This document shows, in pieces, positions 53,901-61,984 of a stretch of 64,000 nucleotides of DNA. The position numbers were made by a program, and so were the translations under genes. Origin of the DNA: [Clostridium] fimetarium (lineage in GTDB: Bacteria > Bacillota > Clostridia > Lachnospirales > Lachnospiraceae). The stretch spans positions 1 through 64,000 of the forward strand of contig NZ_FOJI01000016.1 of assembly GCF_900111235.1 (NCBI RefSeq), read 5' to 3'. The notes under the pieces were generated by a model. That model was given only the letters and a program-made list of their open reading frames with translations, ran no database searches and was not told where the DNA came from. Position 1 is the first letter of the stretch. Every line of letters starts with the position of its first letter.

Positions 53901-54596
53901 TTAAATTGTATTTCCTTTAATTTTTAAAATCGTATTATAAGCTGCTTGTTGCTCAGCTGATTTTTTTGTCCTACCTGTACCAATTTCCATATCTTTACCA
54001 TCTACCACTACAATAACTTCAAATGTTTTACTGTGATCCGGTCCACATTCTTTCAATAGCTTATATTCAACTTCACTATTTTTTGCTTGAACAATCTCCT
54101 GCAAGATAGTCTTGCTATCAAAAAAGAGTTTCTTATTCTCTAAATCATTTAAAATGAATTTATGAATAAATTCTTTTGCATTAGCAAAACTACCATCTAA
54201 ATATATTGCGCCTATTAGCGCTTCTAACGCATCAGAAGTGATTGAATCACGGTATCTTCCACCAGTCAGGTCTTCACCTTTCCCTAACATAATATAATCC
54301 CTAAGATGAATCATTCTTGCACAATAAGCAAGAGTAGGCTCACATACAACACTGGCTCTAATTCTAGTGAGATCGCCCTCATCCAAATCGGGATTTTCTT
54401 TGAATAAATATTCGCTTGATGTAAGTTCTAATACTGCATCACCAAGAAATTCTAGTCGTTCATTATCTTTAAACTTATTGCTTTTCTTCTCATTCGCATA
54501 AGAACTATGCGTTAGTGCATTTCTTAGCATCGTTATGTCCTTGAATTGATATCCAATTAATTTCTGAAATCCATTTAAATCGATGTTATGTCTCAT
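53901..54596 (-). CDS. rnc: Ribonuclease III
   Basis: 231 residues. NERLEFLGDAVLELTSSEYLF is the catalytic signature with the acidic Mg ligands. The C-terminal dsRNA-binding domain runs from KTILQEIVQAKNSEVEYKLL to RTKKSAEQQAAYNTILKIK. It cuts double-stranded RNA in rRNA and mRNA processing. The frame stays open to 54635; AGGAG before the ATG at 54596 decides the start. The 5' region holds a perfect 11-bp hairpin and a copy of the 26-nt repeat. Confidence 0.96.
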   Translation of the reverse strand: MRHNIDLNGFQKLIGYQFKDITMLRNALTHSSYANEKKSNKFKDNERLEFLGDAVLELTSSEYLFKENPDLDEGDLTRIRASVVCEPTLAYCARMIHLRDYIMLGKGEDLTGGRYRDSITSDALEALIGAIYLDGSFANAKEFIHKFILNDLENKKLFFDSKTILQEIVQAKNSEVEYKLLKECGPDHSKTFEVIVVVDGKDMEIGTGRTKKSAEQQAAYNTILKIKGNTI

Positions 54597-54608
54597 TATT
54601 TCTCCTTT

Positions 54609-54634
54609 CCTTTGGCTTGCTTTTGAAAGACACA
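54609..54634 (-). repeat. 26-nt palindromic repeat, copy C
   Basis: TGTGTC at the start, AAAGCAAGCC in the middle, AAAGG at the end, immediately before the AAAGGAG ribosome site of rnc. Same length and orientation toward the gene as copy B. Confidence 0.55.
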
Positions 54635-54664
54635 AGCTTTCATATTTTTATATCCAAACATGTC

Positions 54665-54701
54665 ATAAGACTGCCCAATATAATTATTATGGCAGTCTTA
54701 T
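54665..54701 (-). promoter_or_regulatory. Perfect 11-bp hairpin between acpP and rnc
   Basis: ATAAGACTGCC (54665-54675) and GGCAGTCTTAT (54691-54701) with a 15-nt A/T loop. No U-tract follows in the transcript, so it is either a weak terminator of acpP or a processing or control site in the rnc 5' region. Confidence 0.65.
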
Positions 54702-54727
54702 AACACAGATTATATATTGGTTATATT

Positions 54728-54958
54728 CTAGTTCATAGCTGCTTTGATTTGATCAACAGCGTCTCCAACGGTTACGATTTTTTCAGCTGCATCATTTGCA
54801 ATTTCGATATCGAATTCTTCTTCCATACCCATAATAATTTGGAAAATATCTAAAGAATCAGCTCCCAAATCATCTACAAATGTAGTTTCTATCGAAATAT
54901 CATCAGCCTCAACATTTAAAACTTCTGCAATAATTTTCTGTATTTTTTCAAATTCCAT
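54728..54958 (-). CDS. acpP: Acyl carrier protein of fatty-acid synthesis
   Basis: 76 residues. VDDLGADSLDIFQIIMGMEEEF carries the phosphopantetheine Ser. Acidic four-helix protein that carries growing acyl chains; its neighbour PlsX draws acyl groups from it for phospholipids. The frame is open to 55018 inside plsX, but AAGGAAGG places the start at 54958. Confidence 0.96.
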   Translation of the reverse strand: MEFEKIQKIIAEVLNVEADDISIETTFVDDLGADSLDIFQIIMGMEEEFDIEIANDAAEKIVTVGDAVDQIKAAMN

Positions 54959-54992
54959 AATTAATATTCCTTCCTTCATATCAAACTGAGTT

Positions 54993-56063
54993 TTATTCTT
55001 CCTTACTAGTTGCTTCATTACTAGTTACTTCTTTATTAAGTACTTCTTTTTTTACGATGTCTTTACCGATTATTTCTTTGATTATTTCATTAATCTTATG
55101 TTCTTTAAATTTTTGGCATTGTAAAATCGAGTTGCAAACTTCCTTCGCTTTTGAACTACCATGTGTTTTGATTACTAAGCCATTCAATCCAATCAGTGGT
55201 GCTCCGCCATACTCACTTGCATCAAAAGATTTCAGTGTCTTTTTAAGTGCTGGTTTAACTAATAATGCACCAATTTTACTTCTAAATGATGACATCATTC
55301 CTTCTTTTATCTTGCCAATCAGCGTTGCTCCAAGGCCTTCGTAGAGTTTCAAAATAACATTGCCAACAAATGCTTCACAAACAATAACATCTGCATATCC
55401 GTTCGGAATGTCTCTTGCTTCAATGCTTCCAATAAAATTAATATCGCTGCACGCTTTTAGTAATGGAAAAGTTTCTTTTACAAGTTGATTTCCTTTTTCT
55501 TCTTCAGCTCCAATATTAACAATGGCAACAGTCGGGTTCTTAATACCCATTACATTCTCCATATATATTGAACCCATTTTAGCAAATTGAACCAAATGAG
55601 ATGGTCTTGCATCCACATTTGCACCACAATCAACTAAAAGTGAAACACCGTCTTTGGTAGGAATTAATGGTGCTAGAGGAGGTCTTTCTACGCCTTTGAT
55701 TCGCCCGACAATCAACTGTCCACCAACAAGTATTGCCCCAGAACTACCAGCTGATACAAATGCATCTGCAGTTTTGTCTTTTACCAAATTAAGTGCGACA
55801 ACTAATGAAGATTCTTTCTTCTTCCTTATTGCCATAACTGGTGGCTCACAAGTTTCAATTATGTCAGGTGCATGTACAATTTCAATTTGATCTTTATTAA
55901 AGTTATAGTTAAGAAGTTCCTTCTTTATGACATCTTCTTTACCAACAAGAATAACTTTAATGTTCTCTTTTGCATTTACCGCATCAATTGCTCCATGTAT
56001 GATTTCGACTGGAGCATTATCACCACCCATGGCATCAACGGCAACTATTACTATTTCGCCCAT
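54993..56063 (-). CDS. plsX: Phosphate acyltransferase PlsX
   Basis: 356 residues. VAVDAMGGDNAPVEIIHGAI is the signature start; FVSAGSSGAILVGG, LVDCGANVDARPSHLVQFA and CEAFVGNVILKLYEG follow. It makes acyl phosphate from acyl-ACP for PlsY. The last 25 residues (VKKEVLNKEV, TSNEATSKEE) are a low-complexity extension past the usual end. AGGAGGT precedes the ATG. The usual upstream partner rpmF is 2.6 kb away because of inserted DNA. Confidence 0.95.
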   Translation of the reverse strand: MGEIVIVAVDAMGGDNAPVEIIHGAIDAVNAKENIKVILVGKEDVIKKELLNYNFNKDQIEIVHAPDIIETCEPPVMAIRKKKESSLVVALNLVKDKTADAFVSAGSSGAILVGGQLIVGRIKGVERPPLAPLIPTKDGVSLLVDCGANVDARPSHLVQFAKMGSIYMENVMGIKNPTVAIVNIGAEEEKGNQLVKETFPLLKACSDINFIGSIEARDIPNGYADVIVCEAFVGNVILKLYEGLGATLIGKIKEGMMSSFRSKIGALLVKPALKKTLKSFDASEYGGAPLIGLNGLVIKTHGSSKAKEVCNSILQCQKFKEHKINEIIKEIIGKDIVKKEVLNKEVTSNEATSKEE

Positions 56064-56091
56064 TATTTACCTCCTAGACGTTTCTTCTAAT

Positions 56092-56120
56092 AATATACTA
56101 GATATCCTAACTAAAATCAA
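56092..56120 (-). promoter_or_regulatory. Sigma-A promoter of plsX
   Basis: TTGATT (complement 56115-56120), 17-bp spacer, TATATT (complement 56092-56097). It lies directly beside the short hairpin element and gives plsX its own start of transcription. Confidence 0.65.
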
Positions 56121-56125
56121 GAGGA

Positions 56126-56208
56126 AATATAATCATGAATTTTACTTGCCTTTCCTTCGAGCTACTTCGTATCCCTCAGCCGGTCTGCGTAAAATGCATG
56201 ATTATATT
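56126..56208 (-). repeat. Short hairpin element, copy 2 (83 bp)
   Basis: Private arms 56126-56145 and 56189-56208 pair over 20 nt with one mismatch. The core, read on the minus strand, is GCAGACCGGCTGA followed by about 17 nt and GAAGGAAAGGCAA. It keeps both core ends of the long copies but lacks their middle. Confidence 0.8.
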
Positions 56209-56240
56209 GGGGGGGGGAGAAAAGCAAAGGAGGGGGGGGG
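56209..56240. repeat. Two runs of nine G
   Basis: G9 at 56209-56217 and G9 at 56232-56240, separated by a purine-rich stretch, lie between two hairpin elements. Such tracts are rare in this AT-rich window and should be slippage-prone. Confidence 0.8.
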
Positions 56241-56244
56241 TAGA

Positions 56245-56426
56245 ATGAATATTCATTTATACGGATACGATTTGACTTGCCTTTCCTTCAAGCAGTATGT
56301 TTTTTACGAGCCTCAGAGATGATGAAAACTCTCACTTCGTTCGATTTTCATCTGAGTCTTGACAAAACATGAGCACTGCTTTCAGCCGGTCTGCGTCAGA
56401 TCGTATCCGTATAAATGAATATTCAT
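56245..56426 (-). repeat. Hairpin element with private arms, copy 3 (182 bp)
   Basis: Arms 56245-56276 and 56395-56426 are reverse complements over 32 nt with one G.U-type difference; they start ATGAATATTCATTTATACGG. Read on minus, the core runs GCAGACCGGCTGAAAGCAG, tip CGAACGAAGTGAG, to TTGAAGGAAAGGCA. Same length as copy 1, with an unrelated arm. Confidence 0.85.
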
Positions 56427-56706
56427 GGTTACATGTTGAGTGGGGGCGTAAAGTGCAAAAGAAGCGGGGCTGAGTTTTTGGATTTTCTACTGTTTTCATA
56501 TGTTAATTTCACAATATTCAGGTAACAAACATAGAACAGACATAGAACAGACTACTCAATTTTGACTAGCCGGTTCTATGTCTGCTTTGTTTACTATGTT
56601 TACTATGTTTACTATGTTTGCTTTTTGTGATTCGGTGGTTGATATATACGTTGTTTGAGAAGGTGTTGCGCATAATCATGTTATATTAAGTAAATTGGTT
56701 GCTTCT
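56427..56706. other. Spacer between hairpin element and MFS gene
   Basis: Contains 11-nt direct repeats (ACATAGAACAG twice, 56529-56550), its reverse complement GTTCTATGTCTG at about 56573-56584, and a run of about four 9-bp units (TTTACTATG) at 56587-56621. The inverted pair could act as the MFS terminator stem, but no U-tract follows. No gene seen. Confidence 0.5.
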
Positions 56707-57999
56707 CTAATTCTCTAATTCCCAAATATGGGGGTCTTTTCTAAAAGAAAGACAAGTTATTATGCCCATTATAGCGATAATAAAGAATAAGAAAGCTGCT
56801 CCGGATCCTTTTCCACTTCCAAAAATGCTTATTAAAAAGTTTTCGTTTGGAAGTGACGCCATGAGTGGTTCAAATATTTTGTCAACTAGGAATCCACCTA
56901 GAAAATAACCGATTGGTATTGTAAAGAATTGAAGCGTATTCCTTGCCGAAAATACGCGCCCCTGCATTGAAATTGGGATGTGATTTCTAAATAACACATC
57001 CATATTTGCATTCATAATCGGAATGCAAATCCAACCTAAAGCCGCACCGATACACCAAATGGGAATAGAACGCCCAAAAGCAAGGAAGAAATTTTCAGTA
57101 CTCATGGAAACAAGCAATGTATTGCATATCATTCCCACTCGGCTCTTGGGCTCGGGTAATACAGAAATGATAATACTTCCCGCCAGTAATGCAACGCCTG
57201 TAACCGCATTAACAATACCAAGTGCTACATCTCCACCACCCTCTCTTGAAAGAATCATAGCTGGAAATGCCGCATTGTATACGGAAGCAATCAAATTAAT
57301 AACTGCTAAAAATAGAATCAAATCCAAAATTCCTCTGTTTTCCTTCAGATACCATAGCCCGGCTCTTGCAGATTGCAATACGGTTTCATTCTTACTACTC
57401 TCATCTTGAAGCTTTGGTATTTTAACAAAACACATGAGTGTAAAAAACGCCACTGCAAAAGTTACCAAATCAAAAACAATGACTGCTTGAATGTTGATTA
57501 AGGTAAGCAATGTTGTTGCAATAATAGGGGTCAAAATGCTCACAATGGAATTTGAAAATGAGCGCATTCCACTGATCTTTTGATAATGTTTTTTTGGAGT
57601 TAATAGGCTAATTGTAACATCTGCAGCAGGCTGTTGTACGGTATTCATTAAACCATTTAAAGCATTGAGAAAATATAAATGCCAAATTTCCAGTCTACCG
57701 GTCTGCAGCAAAAGCAATATAGCGACTGTACACAGTGCTGCAAAGCTATCGCTCACAAGCATGGTAACCTTTTTGCTCCACTTGTCGCTTAACGCACCCG
57801 CAAATATGCTCATAATCACATACGGTGCATACGAGCAGACGGATAACAATGCTGTTGTAAGGGCTGAACCTTGTTGTTGATATGACCATATAATCAAGGA
57901 AAAGCTTGTCATGGAACTACCCAAAGCTGAAAACGATTGTGTAGACCATAAAATCAAAAAGCTATGAAGCTCTTTGAAGAGTGTTTTTAATTTTATCAT
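56707..57999 (-). CDS. MFS efflux transporter
   Basis: 430 residues with about twelve hydrophobic segments. GALSDKWSKKVTMLVSD is the MFS loop 2-3 signature (GxxxDRxxRR-like), and MNTVQQPAADVTISLLTPKKHYQKISG lies after helix 4. The general pattern recalls Mef-type antibiotic exporters (H+-driven drug efflux). It lacks close pathway neighbours. The 160-bp leader has a small reading frame and mutually exclusive hairpins, which supports inducible drug resistance. Located in the insertion between rpmF and plsX. AGGAG precedes the ATG. Confidence 0.82.
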   Translation of the reverse strand: MIKLKTLFKELHSFLILWSTQSFSALGSSMTSFSLIIWSYQQQGSALTTALLSVCSYAPYVIMSIFAGALSDKWSKKVTMLVSDSFAALCTVAILLLLQTGRLEIWHLYFLNALNGLMNTVQQPAADVTISLLTPKKHYQKISGMRSFSNSIVSILTPIIATTLLTLINIQAVIVFDLVTFAVAFFTLMCFVKIPKLQDESSKNETVLQSARAGLWYLKENRGILDLILFLAVINLIASVYNAAFPAMILSREGGGDVALGIVNAVTGVALLAGSIIISVLPEPKSRVGMICNTLLVSMSTENFFLAFGRSIPIWCIGAALGWICIPIMNANMDVLFRNHIPISMQGRVFSARNTLQFFTIPIGYFLGGFLVDKIFEPLMASLPNENFLISIFGSGKGSGAAFLFFIIAIMGIITCLSFRKDPHIWELEN

Positions 58000-58032
58000 A
58001 TTGACTTTGCTCCTTTTAATTTTATAAATATA

Positions 58033-58155
58033 GAAAAATTAAAATGCAAAGTCCATTTGGACGGACACTATTTTATTGCTCCATACAGGTTCGTCCTCAT
58101 CAGACTTTGCATGGAGCCGATACAATACAAAGCTTCATTGAATTCCCTTCCTTTC
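58033..58155 (-). promoter_or_regulatory. Attenuator leader of the MFS transporter
   Basis: In the transcript ATGCAAAGTC (complement 58103-58112) pairs with GACTTTGCAT (complement 58044-58053), followed by TTTAATTTTTC, a terminator-like end. GCTCCAT, which overlaps the first arm, can instead pair with ATGGAGC. The 5' arm is inside or just after the leader peptide's stop codon, so ribosome position can choose between folds. Confidence 0.7.
58100..58138 (-). CDS. Leader peptide MKLCIVSAPCKV
   Basis: Twelve codons, ATG to TGA, with GGAAGGG seven bases upstream, the best ribosome site in the leader. Its last codons cover the GCTCCATGCAAAGTC arm. A drug-stalled ribosome here would block the terminator, as in ribosome-mediated attenuation of resistance genes. 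A second overlapping frame (MQSLMRTNLYGAIK) lacks a ribosome site. Confidence 0.6.
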   Translation of the reverse strand: MKLCIVSAPCKV

Positions 58156-58282
58156 ACATGTGCAATTTGTAATATATTTAATTGATAATAATCAACAATT
58201 TTGATGTTATTTATATAATTCATTCATATATTATCATCCTAGTTAGGAATAAAAGCCTCTTATCACCATTTGCAATTTTTTA

Positions 58283-58562
58283 TCATTTTATAAGCTTTCC
58301 AATACTGAATTCTTTTCCATCTTCAGATTCAATATGAATTTCTGATATACCTACCTTTTTTTTCATCAGCAGTACAAACTTGGTATCCATAAATTCTCAT
58401 TTTGTATTTCTTTTTAGAATCTGCGCCTATATCTTGAATATAAATTGAGTAGTCAACTTCCGTTGTCTTTCCATTTTCTACGCCCTTTCCACCACTAACT
58501 GGAAATTTAATTTTATCAATGTTAGTGGTTTTTCCCTCATAAATTGTATTACTTGAATTCAT
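58283..58562 (-). pseudogene. Small gene of unknown function, broken or shifted at an A8 run
   Basis: From ATG 58562 (AGGGGAAG upstream) the frame reads MNSSNTIYEGKTTNIDKIKF and so on to VCTADEKK, then hits a stop at 58329 after a poor tail. Dropping one base of the A8 run (complement 58356-58363) continues with VGISEIHIESEDGKEFSIGK to a TGA at 58283, which is far more protein-like, giving about 92 residues. So there is a frameshift: a real mutation, a sequencing slip or programmed slippage. I recognise no family. Confidence 0.55.
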
Positions 58563-58697
58563 TATGATTACTTCCCCTAATTCTGACGATAGCATTTTAT
58601 TATTCTAATGTCAATGACAACAATTCGACATTGATACAACCATTAAATGCAAAAAAAATAAGAGCTTCGGGTTACCGAAACTCTCACTCAATCAAAA

Positions 58698-58877
58698 TTA
58701 GTCAACTTTGATAATTTCTTTTTTGTTGTATGATCCACAAGCTTTACAAACTCTATGAGGCATCATTAATGCGCCACACTTGCTACATTTAACTAAATTT
58801 GGTACGCTCATTTTCCAGTTAGCTCTTCTTTTATCTCTTCTGGCTTTTGAGGATTTATTCTTTGGACAAATTGACAT
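58698..58877 (-). CDS. rpmF: 50S ribosomal protein L32
   Basis: 59 residues: SICPKNKSSKARRDKRRANW at the start, VPNLVKCSKCGALMMPHRVC with the zinc-ribbon cysteines CSKCG and CKACG. The opening is the L32 signature. It directly follows yceD (2 bp between), the usual pair. AGGAGGTG precedes the ATG. plsX, its usual downstream neighbour, is separated by the 2.6-kb accessory insertion. Confidence 0.96.
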   Translation of the reverse strand: MSICPKNKSSKARRDKRRANWKMSVPNLVKCSKCGALMMPHRVCKACGSYNKKEIIKVD

Positions 58878-58879
58878 AG

Positions 58880-59407
58880 TTACACCTCCTTATAATTGTT
58901 GTAAATATCTTGGATAGCAGCCATCCTAGGGTCGAGTACATGTCTGTCACAATTACATTCTGAAATATTCAAGTTCGCTCCACACTTCATACATAAGCCC
59001 TTGCAGGCTTCTTTACAAATAGTTTTGCTTGGAAAATTAATCAAAATCTCATCATAAACAAGTTTGTCCACGTCTAGATTGTATCCATTAATATAGTCTT
59101 GTTCTTCTAATTCTTTTACCTCGTCTGAAACATCATCACTCATATCTATGCTTTTCTCTATAGAAAAACGAATATTCGTTTTAACATCTTCAAGACATCT
59201 ATCACAAGGAATATTGAAAGTCAAATCAACTTCTCCACTAATTGTTAACTTATTTTTAGCTATATTAGTAATAATAAGTTCAAGTGGTTGTTTGTCAACA
59301 ATATCATATGTTCCAATGTTTGACTCATATACATTTAAAAGAATATCAGTCTGAAAAGTCTTGGTATATCCTACGTTTGATAAAAGTTCTGTTAAATTAA
59401 TTAGCAC
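58880..59407 (-). CDS. YceD family (DUF177) protein
   Basis: About 175 residues. The N-terminal beta-rich half and the Cys pairs CDRCLEDV (about 75) and CMKCGANLNISECNCD near the C terminus are the family's. YceD proteins accompany rpmF in nearly all bacteria and affect 23S rRNA or L32 handling, though the mechanism is open. The frame begins at a TTG (59419), but GGAGA before the GTG at 59407 fits better; neither is ATG. Confidence 0.88.
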   Translation of the reverse strand: MLINLTELLSNVGYTKTFQTDILLNVYESNIGTYDIVDKQPLELIITNIAKNKLTISGEVDLTFNIPCDRCLEDVKTNIRFSIEKSIDMSDDVSDEVKELEEQDYINGYNLDVDKLVYDEILINFPSKTICKEACKGLCMKCGANLNISECNCDRHVLDPRMAAIQDIYNNYKEV

Positions 59408-59490
59408 AATTGTCTCCAATTCACACTATTTTATATATGCAAAAATAATCTTGTTATCACAAAATAGTCTACATTTTCCACACTTTTTCT

Positions 59491-59519
59491 ATTATACGCA
59501 TGGAGCCTGTATTTGTCAA
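59491..59519 (-). promoter_or_regulatory. Sigma-A promoter of yceD-rpmF
   Basis: Consensus TTGACA (complement 59514-59519), 17-bp spacer, consensus TATAAT (complement 59491-59496). A strong housekeeping promoter between ackA and yceD. Confidence 0.85.
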
Positions 59520-59638
59520 TAGAAATTTAGCAATATTTGCATTGTACTTGAATAGTAATTGCATAATAATTGTATTGTAATTTTGTTGTTATTGTATTGT
59601 AATTACGTTGGTATTATGCAGCATTTTAAAGATTACAA

Positions 59639-60838
59639 TTATTTAACTAAATCAAGTGTTTCTCTAGCAATTGCAAGTTCTTCATTTGTAGGTATTACAC
59701 ATACTTTAACTTTAGAATCAGCAGTTGTGATAACGGCTTCTTCACCAACAGCAGCGTGGTTAGCTTCTTCATCAAGTGTTACACCTAAATATCCAAGGTA
59801 TGCACATACCATTGTTCTTATATAGAAAGCATTTTCACCAACGCCGGCTGTAAATGCGATTGCATCAATACCATTCATTGCTGCAACATATGAACCAATG
59901 TATTTTGCTACACGGTAAGTATATGCTTGTAATGTTTCAGTTGCTAACTCATTTTTGTTATCCATAGCAGCTTTCAAATCTCTAAAATCGCTTGAGATTC
60001 CACCTGACATACCAAGTACGCCTGATTTTTTGTTAAGGATTTTAATCATTTCGCTGACTGAAATATTTTCTCTTTTTGAAACAAATTCAACAATAGCTGG
60101 ATCCAAATCACCACTTCTAGTACCCATGATAAGGCCTTCTAGAGGTGTAAGTCCCATACTAGTATCTACACATTTGCCGTTAACTACTGCAGAAATAGAA
60201 GCACCATTACCTAAATGTGCAACAATTACTTTTGAATTGTTTATATCTAACCCAGCAAATTTGATTGTTTCTTTTGAAACAAAGCTGTGACTTGTTCCGT
60301 GAAAACCATATCTTCTAACATCATATTTTTCATAATATTCACGAGGAATAGCATAAAGATAAGCTTTTGGTGGCATAGTGCCATGAAATGCTGTATCAAA
60401 TACTGCAATATTAGGAACACCTGGCATAGCAGCTTCGCAAGCTTCGATACCAATTAAGTTAGCAGGATTATGTAGAGGACCTAAGTCGAAACAATCTCTT
60501 ATTACTTTCTTAACATCTTCGTTTACGATAATTGAATCACTGTAATATTTTCCAGCGTGAAGTACACGATGACCTACTGCATTGATTTCATTTACATTTT
60601 TAAGTACGCCATGATCTGAATCAACAAGAGCATCAAGTACTAACTTTACAGCAACATTGTGATCTGGCATTGTTTGTTCTACTTCATATTTCGCTTTTCT
60701 AGTTGGCTTATGTGTGAGTATTGAACCTTCAATACCGATTCTTTCAACAATACCTTTTGCTAATATGCTTTCATCTGTCATGTTTATTAACTGGTACTTC
60801 AATGATGAACTACCACAGTTTAATACAAGAATATTCAT
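59639..60838 (-). CDS. ackA: Acetate kinase
   Basis: 399 residues. VLNCGSSSLKYQLI (phosphate loop), AVGHRVLHAGKYY, FDTAFHGTMPPKAYLYA (catalytic Asp-His), FHGTSHSFV and VAHLGNGASISAV all match the family. It turns acetyl phosphate and ADP into acetate and ATP, the last step of mixed-acid fermentation. AAGGAG precedes the ATG. It follows pta by 38 bp, the usual operon, and supports a fermentative lifestyle. Confidence 0.97.
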   Translation of the reverse strand: MNILVLNCGSSSLKYQLINMTDESILAKGIVERIGIEGSILTHKPTRKAKYEVEQTMPDHNVAVKLVLDALVDSDHGVLKNVNEINAVGHRVLHAGKYYSDSIIVNEDVKKVIRDCFDLGPLHNPANLIGIEACEAAMPGVPNIAVFDTAFHGTMPPKAYLYAIPREYYEKYDVRRYGFHGTSHSFVSKETIKFAGLDINNSKVIVAHLGNGASISAVVNGKCVDTSMGLTPLEGLIMGTRSGDLDPAIVEFVSKRENISVSEMIKILNKKSGVLGMSGGISSDFRDLKAAMDNKNELATETLQAYTYRVAKYIGSYVAAMNGIDAIAFTAGVGENAFYIRTMVCAYLGYLGVTLDEEANHAAVGEEAVITTADSKVKVCVIPTNEELAIARETLDLVK

Positions 60839-60876
60839 TTTATAAATTCTCCTTAATTTTCATTTCAATTTCTTAA

Positions 60877-61872
60877 TTATTTATTTTGAGCCTGTAGAGC
60901 TGTAATTGCTACTACTCCAACGATATCATCTGAGAAACAGCCTCTTGATAAATCATTAACTGGCATTGCAATGCCTTGTAAAACTGGACCATAAGCGTCT
61001 GCTTTTGCAAGTCTTTGAACAAGTTTGTAACCAATATTACCTGCATCAAGATTAGGGAAAATCAATGTGTTAGCATGTCCGGCAACTGCGCTACCTGGAG
61101 CTTTTGATGAACCTACGCTTGGAACAAGTGCAGCATCTAATTGAAGTTCGCCATCAACTAATAAATCAGGATAGTTCTCTTTTGCGATTTTTGTAGCTTC
61201 TTGTACTTTCGTTACATCATCATGTTTCGCACTACCCATTGATGAGTATGAAAGCATAGCAACTTTAGGTTCTTTTCCTGTAAGCATTTTAAATGAAGCA
61301 GCTGATGAACCAGCAATTGCTGCTAATTCTTCTGCAGTTGGATTTTGATTCAAACCACAATCAGAGAATACGAATATTCCATCTTCGCCATATTCACAGT
61401 CAGGAACTTGCATTAAGAAGAATGCAGATACAAGCTTTGTACCTGGTTTTGTTTTAATAAGCTGAAGACATGGTCTGATTGTGTTAGCTGTTGAGTGACA
61501 AGCACCTGAAACAGCTCCATCAGCATCTCCGGCTTTACAAATAAGACATGCATAGTACATATAATCAGTTTCAATCGTAGTCTTTGCTTCTTCTGCTGTA
61601 AGACCTTTTGATTTACGTAATTCAACAAATAAATCAATATATTTCTGCTTGTTTGGATCATTAAATGGATCCACGATAGTTGCGCCTGAAATATCAAATC
61701 CTTTGCCGTTTTCTGCAATTTGTTCAGGTGTACCAATAATGATTAAGTTAGCAATACCTTCTTTTAATATTTTCTCAGCTGCTTCAAATGTTCTTTTGTC
61801 CATAGATTCTGGTAATACAATTGTTTTCTTGTCAGACTTAGCTCTGGCTTTTATAGTGTCAATAAATCCCAT
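60877..61872 (-). CDS. pta: Phosphate acetyltransferase
   Basis: 331 residues, the short Pta form without the N-terminal regulatory domains of E. coli. KKTIVLPESMDKRTFEAAEKIL opens it; DGAVSGACHSTANTIRP and VAMLSYSSMGSAKHDDV are the CoA/phosphate-site blocks. It makes acetyl phosphate from acetyl-CoA for ackA. AAGGAGG precedes the ATG. First gene of the pta-ackA unit, with its own promoter. Confidence 0.97.
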   Translation of the reverse strand: MGFIDTIKARAKSDKKTIVLPESMDKRTFEAAEKILKEGIANLIIIGTPEQIAENGKGFDISGATIVDPFNDPNKQKYIDLFVELRKSKGLTAEEAKTTIETDYMYYACLICKAGDADGAVSGACHSTANTIRPCLQLIKTKPGTKLVSAFFLMQVPDCEYGEDGIFVFSDCGLNQNPTAEELAAIAGSSAASFKMLTGKEPKVAMLSYSSMGSAKHDDVTKVQEATKIAKENYPDLLVDGELQLDAALVPSVGSSKAPGSAVAGHANTLIFPNLDAGNIGYKLVQRLAKADAYGPVLQGIAMPVNDLSRGCFSDDIVGVVAITALQAQNK

Positions 61873-61984
61873 GATTTGTGACGCCTCCTTAAGTTTTTTT
61901 GTTATTCAGCATATTTTAATAGCTGATTCCGTTCATGAAAATACATATTGGTTATGAGATACATAATTCTCCATGATTCTTTAG

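Noticed and set aside
56064-58697. Insertion sequence or prophage as vehicle of the inserted genes
   Set aside because: No transposase, integrase or direct target repeats could be found at the ends.
59567-59610. AT-rich direct repeats (ATTGTATTGTAATT) as an origin or iteron site
   Set aside because: Only two copies, no DnaA boxes and no replication gene nearby; ordinary AT-rich spacer after ackA.
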